From contig NZ_FQTW01000001.1 of NCBI RefSeq assembly GCF_900129035.1, positions 1-64,000 on the forward strand: a DNA stretch of 64,000 nucleotides, read 5' to 3'. The DNA is from Psychroflexus salarius (lineage in GTDB: Bacteria; Bacteroidota; Bacteroidia; Flavobacteriales; Flavobacteriaceae). Each line of letters starts with the position of its first letter. The stretch's first letter is position 1. A program made the position numbers and the translations under genes. The notes beneath the pieces were generated by a model. It was not told the DNA's origin. It searched no databases and was given only the letters and a program-made list of their open reading frames with translations. Shown one piece after another: positions 38,131-46,697 of this stretch.

Positions 38131-39357
38131 ATGCAACACACCGACCCAAGTCGAAATACAAGGCAACAGAATATTATCTTATTAGTTTTAGGAACTATGA
38201 TTGCCATAGGACCTTTATCTATTGACATGTATTTACCCAGTTTTGAAAATATTGCCACTGATTTTCAAACCACAAAAGCACAAGTAGGTGTTTCTTTAAC
38301 AAGTTACTTCATTGGTATTGCTTTCGGTCAGTTGGCTTATGGACCTATCATGGATAAATTTGGTCGTAAAGTTCCGCTTTTAGTCGGCTTAGTTATTTAT
38401 ATATTATCTTCATTAAGCTGCTTTTATTCGCCCGATATCATGTGGTTAATTATTTCTAGGTTTTTTCTAGCTATTGGGGCTTCAGCTGGAATGGTTGCAG
38501 CAAAAGCAGTTGTTAGAGATATTTTCCCACCAGAAGAAGTTGCCCGAGCTATCTCTTTTTTAATGCTCATTATGGGCTCTGCACCTATTATAGCACCAAC
38601 CTTAGGAAGTTTTGTCATTGTGCATTTTAGCTGGCAAATGATATTTATGTTTTTAGCTTTTTTTGCGGGTTTAATGTTTGTGAGTGTTTTATTCTTTCTA
38701 CCCGAAAGTATTACTCCCGATAAAACAGTCGAATTAAAAATTAAGCAAGTTGTTTTTAAATATAAGGGAATAATGCAAGATAAAATATTCCTTAGTTTTT
38801 CCTTAGCAGGAAGCTTAACTATAGGTGCAATGTTTGCTTATATATCAAATGCACCGATTTTATTCATGGATCGGTTTCATTTTACAGAAACTCAATTTGG
38901 TTGGATGTTTGGTTTAAATGCTTCAGGATTAATTATTGGAAGTCAACTTAATCGCTTAGTATTAAAACGATTTAGTACCTTTAACCTAACTCTTAAAATT
39001 TCATATATACTGCTCGTTTTGGGTGTAGTACTATTCTTAAACGCTTTGTTTTTTAGTAGTTTTTACATTACTGTAATAAGTTTATTTCTAATTTTATTTT
39101 TACTTGGTTTTCAAAACCCAAATACAACAGCTTTATCCTTATATCCATTTACAAAACGAGCCGGAAGAGCGTCTGCTTTGGTGGGTTGTCTTAAAATGTG
39201 TCTCGGTGCAGTGACATCATTCATAATTAGTTTGTACACAGGGATTAGTTTGGTACCCATGGCACTTACTATTTTAGTATGTTTAGTTTTAAGTAGTATG
39301 TTGCTAATTCGTTTTAAGCGTAAAGAAAAAGCAGCTTTGGCATTAGTAAATCCTTAA
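38131..39357 (+). CDS. Bcr/CflA family drug-resistance MFS transporter
   Basis: 408 residues with 12 predicted membrane helices. The Bcr/CflA signatures are visible: IGPLSIDMYLPSF in helix 1, YGPIMDKFGRKVPLL in loop 2-3 and RFFLAIGASAGMVAAKAVVRD in helix 4. Exports drugs or metabolites by proton antiport; the substrate is unknown. The ATG at 38131 is about 75 bases after a terminator, so it has its own promoter. A short membrane protein gene follows. Confidence 0.92.
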   Translation: MQHTDPSRNTRQQNIILLVLGTMIAIGPLSIDMYLPSFENIATDFQTTKAQVGVSLTSYFIGIAFGQLAYGPIMDKFGRKVPLLVGLVIYILSSLSCFYSPDIMWLIISRFFLAIGASAGMVAAKAVVRDIFPPEEVARAISFLMLIMGSAPIIAPTLGSFVIVHFSWQMIFMFLAFFAGLMFVSVLFFLPESITPDKTVELKIKQVVFKYKGIMQDKIFLSFSLAGSLTIGAMFAYISNAPILFMDRFHFTETQFGWMFGLNASGLIIGSQLNRLVLKRFSTFNLTLKISYILLVLGVVLFLNALFFSSFYITVISLFLILFLLGFQNPNTTALSLYPFTKRAGRASALVGCLKMCLGAVTSFIISLYTGISLVPMALTILVCLVLSSMLLIRFKRKEKAALALVNP

Positions 39358-39388
39358 TTTTTATTAATTTTAATCGAAACTTTGATAG

Positions 39389-39799
39389 ATGCGCTTACAC
39401 TATAAAAAGATACAACGTTTACTAAATTTCTCTATATTACCAATAGTGATAGGTGTTACGACCTATTTGCATTTTCAATATGAACTGAAGAGCAGTTGGT
39501 TTTATATTAACGCTTTGATATATTTTATATGGGGAATTTATTTTATACTGAAATCGATTTATGGTTTTGCTCAGATGACGAATAGTGAAATTAAATTCTC
39601 GCACAAATTTTGGAAAACTTATCAATGGAAAGACTTAAATTCAGTTCATTATAAGTTTGGTTATTACTATCTAGAGTGGCCAAATTCTACAATTGAAGTT
39701 AACCTAAAGCAATTAAATCCTAATTCAGTTGAAGTTTTAGAAGAAAAGCTTCAATCACTAGATTTAGTTTTGAATAATAAACGCGCTGAACCCATTTAA
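39389..39799 (+). CDS. Small membrane protein with PH-like tail
   Basis: 136 residues: two membrane helices (about 12-30 and 42-62), then a soluble tail of about 65 residues with YQWKDLNSVHYKFGYYYLEW that resembles the bacterial pleckstrin-like fold found behind two-helix anchors. No catalytic motif. Not recognised as a named family. It lies 31 bases after the MFS gene and 10 bases before the THI5-like gene, so the three may be cotranscribed. Confidence 0.7.
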   Translation: MRLHYKKIQRLLNFSILPIVIGVTTYLHFQYELKSSWFYINALIYFIWGIYFILKSIYGFAQMTNSEIKFSHKFWKTYQWKDLNSVHYKFGYYYLEWPNSTIEVNLKQLNPNSVEVLEEKLQSLDLVLNNKRAEPI

Positions 39800-39809
39800 T
39801 AATGCATTT

Positions 39810-40712
39810 ATGAATCACCTTAGACTGGCTTTAGATTGGACGCCAAATGTTAATCATATTGGCTTTTATATTGCAAAAGCTAAATTATTTTATCAAGCAA
39901 AAAATATTAAACTTGACTTAGTAACACCAGATCAGGATAATTACTCAGAAACTCCAGCTAAAAAGGTAGAGCTAGGTAAAGCCGATTTTGCGCTTTGCCC
40001 AACTGAAAGTTTAATTAGTTATCAAACAAAATCAAAGCCATTTCCGCTCGTTGGTTTAGCGTCAATATTTCAAAGTGATTTAAGTGCAATTTGCGTTTTG
40101 AAGTCGTCTAAAATCACAAGACCACAACAGCTTGACGAAAAGCATTATGCGTCTTACCAAGCGCGTTATGAAGATGGTATAGTTAAAGAATTAATTAAAA
40201 ATGATGGTGGACATGGCAATTTAAAGCTCAGTTATCCAGATAAACTAGGCATCTGGGAAACACTTATTCAGAATAATTGTGATGCCACATGGATTTTTTA
40301 TAATTGGGAAGCTTTACAAGCTGAAGCTAAAGGAATAGAGTTAGAACTCTTTAGATTGAAAGATTTTGATATACCATATTCATATTCTCCTGTAATTGCA
40401 GGAAATAAAACATTAGTAGATGCTAATCGAGAGGTTTATACCGATTTCATGAAGGCAACACGTGAAGGTTTTTTATACGCTAAACAGCATCCTAAAGAGT
40501 GTGCAAATATATTAGCAAAGCATATTCCTGAACAAGATAAGATTATAGATCTTGAAAAAGCAATCAATATTAGTGCTCAAGCTTTAGGAAGTTCAACTCA
40601 TTGGGGTCGCATTAACTTTGAAGAAGTTGATAGGTTTTTAAATTGGTTAAAATCTAAAAATCTAGAATCTTCTGCCTTAGTGGCAAAGGACATTTTTGTC
40701 CCTCTTATTTAA
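39810..40712 (+). CDS. THI5/NMT1-like protein without signal peptide
   Basis: 300 residues of the type II periplasmic-binding fold. It has the NMT1/THI5 start LDWTPNVNHIGFYIAKAKLFY, ADFALCPTESLISYQ in the ligand cleft and WIFYNWEAL. Normal members are lipoproteins that feed pyrimidine or sulfonate ABC importers, or cytosolic HMP-P synthases. Here no signal peptide, lipobox, permease or ATPase is present next to it. The CCCxC iron-binding motif of fungal HMP-P synthases is also absent. A cytosolic ligand-binding or pyrimidine-related role is possible. A GTTGAAGT word begins 6 bases after the stop. Confidence 0.82.
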   Translation: MNHLRLALDWTPNVNHIGFYIAKAKLFYQAKNIKLDLVTPDQDNYSETPAKKVELGKADFALCPTESLISYQTKSKPFPLVGLASIFQSDLSAICVLKSSKITRPQQLDEKHYASYQARYEDGIVKELIKNDGGHGNLKLSYPDKLGIWETLIQNNCDATWIFYNWEALQAEAKGIELELFRLKDFDIPYSYSPVIAGNKTLVDANREVYTDFMKATREGFLYAKQHPKECANILAKHIPEQDKIIDLEKAINISAQALGSSTHWGRINFEEVDRFLNWLKSKNLESSALVAKDIFVPLI

Positions 40713-40758
40713 ATTCTGTTGAAGTAATTTTTTTTAATTACAATATTTTAGAAACTAA

Positions 40759-41043
40759 TTAAACTATTTCAGCTGAAATACCTGCCTCAAGAATTTTTAG
40801 GCACCTTGGTTTCAAATCATTATAAGAACCAGATTTAACAGCACATTTGCCTTTATAATGTATTAAAATTGTGCATTGTTCTGCTTGCGTAGGAGAGTGG
40901 TCACAAGTATCAATCAAAGTTTCAATAACATGATCAAAGGTATTAACTTCGTCGTTAAATACCACAATTTCATGCTCAGGCTTTGATTCGGTTTTAGTGA
41001 CCGACTTTTCTTTAACTTTTTCTTTAGTTTGACTTAAAATCAT
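40759..41043 (-). CDS. clpS: ATP-dependent Clp protease adaptor ClpS
   Basis: 94 residues with the ClpS core HEIVVFNDEVNTFDHVIETLIDTCDHS and a C-terminal half that recognises N-degron peptides and hands them to ClpA/ClpC. The first 28 residues are a polar, flexible, Lys/Glu-rich tail. It ends a leftward run prmA-clpS with a 9-base gap. Confidence 0.93.
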   Translation of the reverse strand: MILSQTKEKVKEKSVTKTESKPEHEIVVFNDEVNTFDHVIETLIDTCDHSPTQAEQCTILIHYKGKCAVKSGSYNDLKPRCLKILEAGISAEIV

Positions 41044-41052
41044 ATTACAAAA

Positions 41053-41880
41053 TTATGAGCTTAATTCAAATTTAGCGGCGCACCAGTCATCTTTTAAAAG
41101 GTGTTTAACGTAAGTCAACCCAAGTTCATCAGCACGATTAATAATTTGATCTAAATCTTCTTGATAAAAACCACTAAAATAAATATTTCCATTCTGATTT
41201 AAATGCCTAACATAAGTTGGCATGTCATCAAGTAAAATATTCCGATTAATATTGGCAAAAATAAAATCGTAATTTGATTTAATTGTTTGGGCATCACCTT
41301 GAGTACAAATACCGGTAAGTTGATTTCTGTCAAGATTTTCTTCGGTATTATCAATACACCAATCATCTATGTCGATAAAGTCAACTTGATGGGCATCTTT
41401 CATCAAAGCTAATATTCCAAGTACACCAGTTCCGCAACCCATATCGAGACCATTTAGTTGCTTAAATTCATCTTCAAGAATGAGTTTTAAAATCATGTAA
41501 GTTGTAGCGTGATGACCTGTACCGAAAGCCATTTTAGGTGTAATTACAATGTCATAATCAACCGGTTTTTCAGGGTGAAATTCGGCTCTTACAGCACATT
41601 TTTCTCCAATATAAATGGGCTCAAAACTCGATTCCCAAATGGCATTCCAGTTTTTGGTTTCAAGATCGGTAACTTCAACTGATATACTAACTTCAGGGCT
41701 ATTAAGTATTTGAACTTCTTCAATTAAATTAGCAGGCTTAACTTCAGTTTGGATGTAAGCTTTTAAACCATTTTCAGTATCTTCAAAACTTTCAAACTCT
41801 AATAAACCAAGTTCCGCCACTAAAATTTCTCGAAAGGGCTCTAGTGGCGAAATTGTAAAATGATATTTTGTATAATTCAT
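41053..41880 (-). CDS. prmA: Ribosomal protein L11 methyltransferase
   Basis: 275 residues. The N-terminal domain that binds L11 is followed by the SAM-dependent methyltransferase core with KMAFGTGHHATT, GLDMGCGTGVLGI and DFIFANINRNIL (NPPY-like). It trimethylates L11 lysines and N-terminus. It lies 3 bases after tpiA. Confidence 0.94.
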   Translation of the reverse strand: MNYTKYHFTISPLEPFREILVAELGLLEFESFEDTENGLKAYIQTEVKPANLIEEVQILNSPEVSISVEVTDLETKNWNAIWESSFEPIYIGEKCAVRAEFHPEKPVDYDIVITPKMAFGTGHHATTYMILKLILEDEFKQLNGLDMGCGTGVLGILALMKDAHQVDFIDIDDWCIDNTEENLDRNQLTGICTQGDAQTIKSNYDFIFANINRNILLDDMPTYVRHLNQNGNIYFSGFYQEDLDQIINRADELGLTYVKHLLKDDWCAAKFELSS

Positions 41881-41883
41881 GAA

Positions 41884-42633
41884 TTAAAAACTGTTTATAA
41901 TCGCTGTAAAGTCATCAGCTTTAAGTGATGCGCCACCAATTAATCCACCGTCAACATCAGGATTGGCAAAAATTTCTTTTGCGTTAGCAGGTTTAACGCT
42001 ACCGCCATATAGAATTGAAATTGAGTTAGCCGTTGCATCATCATATTGCTTAGCGATGACTTTTCTAATGTGTGCATGCATTTCTTGTGCTTGCTCTGGT
42101 GTTGCTGTTTCGCCTGTGCCAATAGCCCAAACAGGCTCGTAAGCAATTACAAGTTTACTGAATTCTTCAGTTGAAAGATGAAACAAACTTTCAGCAATTT
42201 GTTCTTCAACTAAATTGAAATGCCCATTATTTTGACGTACATTTAATTCTTCACCAACACAAAAAATAGGAGACAAGTTTTGCTCTAAAGCTTGATTTGT
42301 TTTTTCTTTTAATATTTGTGCATCTTCGTGAAATATAGCACGCCTTTCGCTATGACCTAAAATAACGTAGGTTACACCAACAGATTTAAGCATGTTTGCA
42401 GAAACTTCACCTGTAAATGCGCCAGAGTCGTTAGCATTCATATTTTGAGCACTTAATGCTATGTTACTATCTTCAAGTAAACAATTAGCTAAGCTCAGGT
42501 TAGTAAAGCTAGGCGCAATGATTACTTCTGTCGCGTTGTTTTTAGTTGTTTTTTTAAGGCCTTCAATAAGGGATTTAGTATCGTCTAAATCGCAATTCAT
42601 TTTCCAATTTCCGGCTACAATTTGGGTTCTCAT
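41884..42633 (-). CDS. tpiA: Triosephosphate isomerase
   Basis: 249 residues with AGNWKMN (Lys), ILGHSERR (His), the catalytic loop AYEPVWAIGTG (Glu) and YGGSVKPAN. Cytosolic glycolytic enzyme, full length. It is followed by prmA after 3 bases and preceded by a peptide-type permease gene in the same direction. Confidence 0.96.
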   Translation of the reverse strand: MRTQIVAGNWKMNCDLDDTKSLIEGLKKTTKNNATEVIIAPSFTNLSLANCLLEDSNIALSAQNMNANDSGAFTGEVSANMLKSVGVTYVILGHSERRAIFHEDAQILKEKTNQALEQNLSPIFCVGEELNVRQNNGHFNLVEEQIAESLFHLSTEEFSKLVIAYEPVWAIGTGETATPEQAQEMHAHIRKVIAKQYDDATANSISILYGGSVKPANAKEIFANPDVDGGLIGGASLKADDFTAIINSF

Positions 42634-42644
42634 GATATCAGGGT

Positions 42645-43712
42645 TTAATTTACTTTGGGGTCTAAAATACTATAAATCACGTCAACTAAAATATTGATGA
42701 CAATAAAAATTGTGGCTATAATTAAGACTGACCCCATAATTACAGGTAAATCTAGGGTATTTAAGGCATTGACGATTTCTTTACCAAGGCCGTTCCAACC
42801 GAAAATATATTCAACAAAAACAGCACCTGCAAGCATTGATGCAAACCAGCCTGAAATAGCAGTTATTACAGGGTTTAGAGCATTTTTAAAGACATGTTTT
42901 ATAATAATTTGTTTAAGTTTTAGGCCTTTGGCTTTAGCGGTGACCACATAATCTTTTGATAATTCTTCTAAAATTGAATTTCGCATAAGTTGAATTACAA
43001 CGGCTAATGGTCGTATTCCTAAAACAACTGCTGGTAGTAATAGGTTTTTAAGCACTAAATTCTTTTGTTCACCAAAGTCATCTAATTCATATAAATTCCC
43101 TGTCATATTTAAATTGGTGTATTCATGAAGAACAAAACCAAATAACCAAGCAAATAAAATAGCACTAAAAAATGAAGGAACACTCATGCCTAATGTACTA
43201 ACGACTTGAATAAATTTGTCAAGCCAAGAATCTTGATAAATTGCTGATAAAATACCTAAAATTAATCCTATGATTAAAGCGATGCTAATTGCTGAAATAG
43301 CTAGGATAGCTGTATTTGGTAAGGTTTCGCCTATAATTTCTGAAACAGCTTTATTTTGTTTTTGAAATGACCGCCGCAGATAAGGAAATTTGATGACCAA
43401 CTGAAGTTCTTCGGTTTTAAAAATTGTAGTATAAGAAATAGGCTTGTCTTTAAGTGAAGTAAAATTTTTTGTATGAGTTGAATGTAATGAAATGGGTGAG
43501 AGGTCATTTAAGTAATATAAGTATTGTTTATATACAGGTTGGTCAAAACCATATTTTACTCTTAATAAATCAACCTGAGCTTGCGTTTGATTTTCGCCAA
43601 GCATCATTTTAGTAGGATCTCCAGGCAAAACATTAAATAATAAAAATACAACACTAACCACACCAAATAATGTGAAAAAAGCGTAGCCTATTTTAGACAG
43701 TAATTTTTGCAT
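42645..43712 (-). CDS. Lone oligopeptide-type ABC permease (DppB/OppB-like)
   Basis: 355 residues. The N-terminus has the binding-protein-dependent permease signature (GVVSVVFLLFNVLPGDPTKMMLGENQTQ) and the core has the EAA motif KAKGLKLKQIIIKHVFKNAL; six helices. Such permeases work with a partner permease, two ATPases and a substrate-binding protein. None is encoded next to it. The extra loop (about residues 70-130) between helices 1 and 2 is longer than in E. coli DppB. It overlaps the DoxX-like gene by one base (TAATG). Confidence 0.88.
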   Translation of the reverse strand: MQKLLSKIGYAFFTLFGVVSVVFLLFNVLPGDPTKMMLGENQTQAQVDLLRVKYGFDQPVYKQYLYYLNDLSPISLHSTHTKNFTSLKDKPISYTTIFKTEELQLVIKFPYLRRSFQKQNKAVSEIIGETLPNTAILAISAISIALIIGLILGILSAIYQDSWLDKFIQVVSTLGMSVPSFFSAILFAWLFGFVLHEYTNLNMTGNLYELDDFGEQKNLVLKNLLLPAVVLGIRPLAVVIQLMRNSILEELSKDYVVTAKAKGLKLKQIIIKHVFKNALNPVITAISGWFASMLAGAVFVEYIFGWNGLGKEIVNALNTLDLPVIMGSVLIIATIFIVINILVDVIYSILDPKVN

Positions 43713-44809
43713 TAATCTATCTTAAACTCATCGGCATCATTCCAATGTAATTTTTGAGTAATAACGCCATTTTCTAATTCAACTAAACCTGGGTTAGAAC
43801 GCACTATTGTTTTTATAGCGGTTTCGTCGCAGGTGTAAAATGAAATATTGATCTTATAAGATTGTAGTAAATCTTCTACTGATTTTGATCCTGATGCACT
43901 TAAGCCGATGACTAAATAATTAGCCTCTTTTGCTTTGTTAATTAAGGGTTTAATGGTTTTCCAGCCTTGTGTTTCTGTTTTATTTAAATTGTAAGCATTA
44001 ACGATTAAAACTTTAGGTTGATTTAAAATATACTCTGTTTGATCTTCACCATCTTTAATCAGACTAAAGTCGTGAATTGGTGGCGTATAGGCTTCACGAA
44101 TAACTTCAGTTTTAACGTCTTTAAATTCGCCTTCAACTTCAGGAAAATTTCCTCTAGTCGTAATTATTTTTTCTTCACCATTCACTTTAAATCGCCAATG
44201 ATAATCTGTAATAGCTGGTGGTGCATTTTCAGGAACCTTTCTGGCTTCGGTGATATCTGTACCTATTTTGTAAGCTCTAAAATCAATGATTGGTAAATGC
44301 ATTAAAACATGATAAGCCATAAAAAAGCATAAAATACTGCTTACAAAAACAACCCATTTTAAAGCCGGTTTTGGTAAGATAGGTTTTATGAGTTTTTGTT
44401 TGATAAATAAAAAAATGATTAATAAACTTAATATGACATCTTTAATAAAGGATTGCCAAGGTGTTAGTGGAATGGCATCTCCAAAACAACCACAATCGGT
44501 AACTTTATTAAAGTAGGCGGAATAGAAAGTTAGGAATGTGAAGAAAATAATCATTAATAATAAACTCCAAATGGTTATTTTCTTAGCATAACCAATAATT
44601 AAAGCTATACCCAGCAAGACTTCAATAATAACTAAAAAAACAGCAAGTAAAAGAGCGTATGGCATTAAGAACGAAATATCTAAAACACCAGGGCTAAAAT
44701 ACTCTTCTAGTTTATAGGCAAAACCTAGCGGATCATTCAATTTAACCAATCCACTGAAAATAAATAAAAGGCCCACAAAATAGCGCGCGATTTTGACCAA
44801 GATTGTCAT
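43712..44809 (-). CDS. DoxX-like membrane protein with thioredoxin-like C-terminus (BT_3928 type)
   Basis: 365 residues. Residues 1-165 hold a DoxX/MauE-like membrane domain with four or five helices and TDCGCFGDAIPLTPWQS, the CxCFG motif of this class. Residues 200-365 are a soluble domain with ANYLVIGLSASGSKSVEDLLQSYKINISFYTCDE, resembling a thioredoxin fold with a single conserved Cys. The family is linked to redox or methylamine-type quinone metabolism in other bacteria; here the function is unknown. It overlaps the permease and follows the DUF1599 gene by 4 bases. Confidence 0.85.
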   Translation of the reverse strand: MTILVKIARYFVGLLFIFSGLVKLNDPLGFAYKLEEYFSPGVLDISFLMPYALLLAVFLVIIEVLLGIALIIGYAKKITIWSLLLMIIFFTFLTFYSAYFNKVTDCGCFGDAIPLTPWQSFIKDVILSLLIIFLFIKQKLIKPILPKPALKWVVFVSSILCFFMAYHVLMHLPIIDFRAYKIGTDITEARKVPENAPPAITDYHWRFKVNGEEKIITTRGNFPEVEGEFKDVKTEVIREAYTPPIHDFSLIKDGEDQTEYILNQPKVLIVNAYNLNKTETQGWKTIKPLINKAKEANYLVIGLSASGSKSVEDLLQSYKINISFYTCDETAIKTIVRSNPGLVELENGVITQKLHWNDADEFKID

Positions 44810-44813
44810 TTTA

Positions 44814-45383
44814 TTAAGAATTAGAGTTTAAATGAATTAAGGCAAAAATGGCATAATTAATCATATCTTGATAATTAGCATCAATACCTTCACTTACAAT
44901 TGTTTTTCCTGAATTATCTTCAATTTGCTTAACACGTAATAGTTTTTGTAAAATTAAATCTGTTAATGAACTCACACGCATATCTCGCCAAGCTTCACCA
45001 TAATCATGATTTTTATTCATCATTAATGTTTTTGTTTCAGATAAATAATTGTCATATAACGCTAAAGCTTCATTAATTTTTAAGTCAGGTTGATTAGCAA
45101 TACCTTTATGATACTGAATAAGCGCCATAATAGCATAATTTATAATACCGATAAATTCAGCATCAATAGCTTCATCAATTTTTGAAGTGCCGTTAACTTG
45201 TAAACTTCTAATGCGTTGAGCTTTTATAAAAATTTGATCTGTTAATGATGGTAAACGTAAGATTCGCCACGCACAACCATAATCGGTTAGTTTTTTTTCA
45301 TACAAATCACGACAAACCGAAGTAATTTTGTCATATTGATCAGTTGTTGAAAGATTTTTGAAATTTTGATCAAAATTGTTCAT
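44814..45383 (-). CDS. DUF1599 family protein (two tandem domains)
   Basis: About 189 residues made of two copies of one unit: LYEKKLTDYGCAWRILRLPSLTDQIFIK with AIDAEFIGIINYAIMALIQ, and later MMNKNHDYGEAWRDMRVSSLTDLILQK with GIDANYQDMINYAIFALIH. DYGxAWRxxRxxSLTD is the DUF1599 signature. The family has been grouped with nucleotide-modification domains in phage; cellular function is unknown. The ATG at 45381-45383 is preferred to the TTG one codon earlier. It lies between an outer-membrane protein gene and the DoxX-like gene. Confidence 0.88.
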   Translation of the reverse strand: MNNFDQNFKNLSTTDQYDKITSVCRDLYEKKLTDYGCAWRILRLPSLTDQIFIKAQRIRSLQVNGTSKIDEAIDAEFIGIINYAIMALIQYHKGIANQPDLKINEALALYDNYLSETKTLMMNKNHDYGEAWRDMRVSSLTDLILQKLLRVKQIEDNSGKTIVSEGIDANYQDMINYAIFALIHLNSNS

Positions 45384-45390
45384 CAATACA

Positions 45391-46329
45391 TTATTTTTTG
45401 TCTCCTAACTTAAAATTATCATCAGATTTTAGTTGTTCTTTTTCTGATTCATCATAAATGCGCTCTTCTTTACGGAATTTATCGTATCGATAAGATATCC
45501 CTAAACTGAAACCAAGTCTTTGTGGAGTATTTTTAAAATTGACTAAGCCTAAAAGATCAAGTTGAAGGTTTTTTGTTAATAAATAAGCTAAGCCGCCACG
45601 TACAATTTCATCGCTATATAAATCACCTATAATCGTTTGAAATTCACCAAAAACAGCAAATCTGTTTCCTACAGAATGTGTTAGCGTAAAAATACCGGTA
45701 TAAGAAGGAAAGTCAGTACCCAATTTGTCACCATAAAAATTGGTTACAAAAACCCATCGACCATAATTATGTTGGGTTATTACACCTAATCGTGGAGAAA
45801 AATTGGGTTCGCCTTGAAACAAAAACGGATTATCCCCAAAAGCAAAATTTACACCAGCATAAGCAGATATAGCTGGAATTAAATCACGCCATTGAAAAGT
45901 GTTGTTGGCTTTCCAACTAATATAACTTTTTTCTTCTTGTTCACGCTTAAAATAAGGGTCGTAAATTAAGTACTTACCGGCTAATGTGTTAGATTGAAAG
46001 TTAGAGTAGCTTAGAGTTTCAGTACTAGCACCTTGAACAAAATCAGTATTTACAGAGCGAAAACTTCCTTCAAGCGTCAATTCTAGTTTTTCCATAAAAA
46101 AACCATACCGCGCTTGATAATCTAGTCCATAAACAGTAGTTTCAGTTCGTTCTAAGTCATGTTCTTCACGATCAAATCTAAAGCCAGTTTCTAATTGCAT
46201 AACACCATTTCCGACAGCAAAAGCGCCTTGAGATGCACCAGGTCTATTCGAGTTGATTGTTTCGGTATATTGCGAGAAGCTACTCAGACTAAAGAGTAAA
46301 CTACTTAAAAAAACAAAGGCTCTATACAT
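45391..46329 (-). CDS. Outer-membrane beta-barrel protein (phenol MetA-like)
   Basis: 312 residues: signal peptide (1-19, ending SFSQ), then NRPGASQGAFAVGNGVMQLETGF, the usual start of the MetA/phenol-degradation transporter barrel, followed by amphipathic beta-strand-rich sequence and a charged tail. Likely an outer-membrane barrel of unknown cargo. It is upstream in the leftward cluster and divergent from the DUF4834 gene. Confidence 0.82.
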   Translation of the reverse strand: MYRAFVFLSSLLFSLSSFSQYTETINSNRPGASQGAFAVGNGVMQLETGFRFDREEHDLERTETTVYGLDYQARYGFFMEKLELTLEGSFRSVNTDFVQGASTETLSYSNFQSNTLAGKYLIYDPYFKREQEEKSYISWKANNTFQWRDLIPAISAYAGVNFAFGDNPFLFQGEPNFSPRLGVITQHNYGRWVFVTNFYGDKLGTDFPSYTGIFTLTHSVGNRFAVFGEFQTIIGDLYSDEIVRGGLAYLLTKNLQLDLLGLVNFKNTPQRLGFSLGISYRYDKFRKEERIYDESEKEQLKSDDNFKLGDKK

Positions 46330-46342
46330 AATGTGTTTTTTT

Positions 46343-46350
46343 CAAATATA
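46343..46350 (-). promoter_or_regulatory. Bacteroidota -7 element for the leftward cluster
   Basis: TATATTTG on the minus strand matches TAnnTTTG 13 bases before the ATG of the outer-membrane barrel gene. It should serve as promoter of the barrel-DUF1599-DoxX-permease-tpiA-prmA-clpS run. Confidence 0.5.
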
Positions 46351-46406
46351 GTTGAATTTATCAATAATTTATTAGTCAAGAACTATTTTTTACGCTGCCT
46401 AATCTA

Positions 46407-46414
46407 TACATTTG
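46407..46414 (+). promoter_or_regulatory. Bacteroidota -7 element for the DUF4834-YfhO-GT4 run
   Basis: TACATTTG matches TAnnTTTG, 23 bases before the ATG of the DUF4834 gene. It lies back to back with the promoter of the leftward cluster. Confidence 0.5.
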
Positions 46415-46437
46415 TGAATTAATATTTAGACGATTTT

Positions 46438-46695
46438 ATGGAATTCTTAGAAACGCTTTTAATAATCATCTTAATTATTTTCGGGTTTCGATTGCTTTTT
46501 AAATTTTTTGCACCTTTTTTGATGCGTTATTTTATGAAAAAGCTAAAACAGAAGTTTGAAAATGCTCAACAGCAAAGTCATAACCAATCAACTTATACAA
46601 GTCAAAACGATAATTTAAATTCACAAAGCGGCTCTCGAAAGACCAATCCTAATTCTAAGGTTGGAGAATACGTCGATTACGAAGAACTCGATTAA
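46438..46695 (+). CDS. DUF4834 family small membrane protein
   Basis: 85 residues: one membrane segment (about 4-32, ETLLIIILIIFGFRLLFKFF) and a polar, Gln/Ser-rich tail that ends KVGEYVDYEELD, the conserved end of DUF4834 proteins. Function unknown; the family is limited to Flavobacteriia and usually lies just ahead of a YfhO-like gene, as here (2 bases). Confidence 0.85.
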   Translation: MEFLETLLIIILIIFGFRLLFKFFAPFLMRYFMKKLKQKFENAQQQSHNQSTYTSQNDNLNSQSGSRKTNPNSKVGEYVDYEELD

Positions 46696-46697
46696 TT

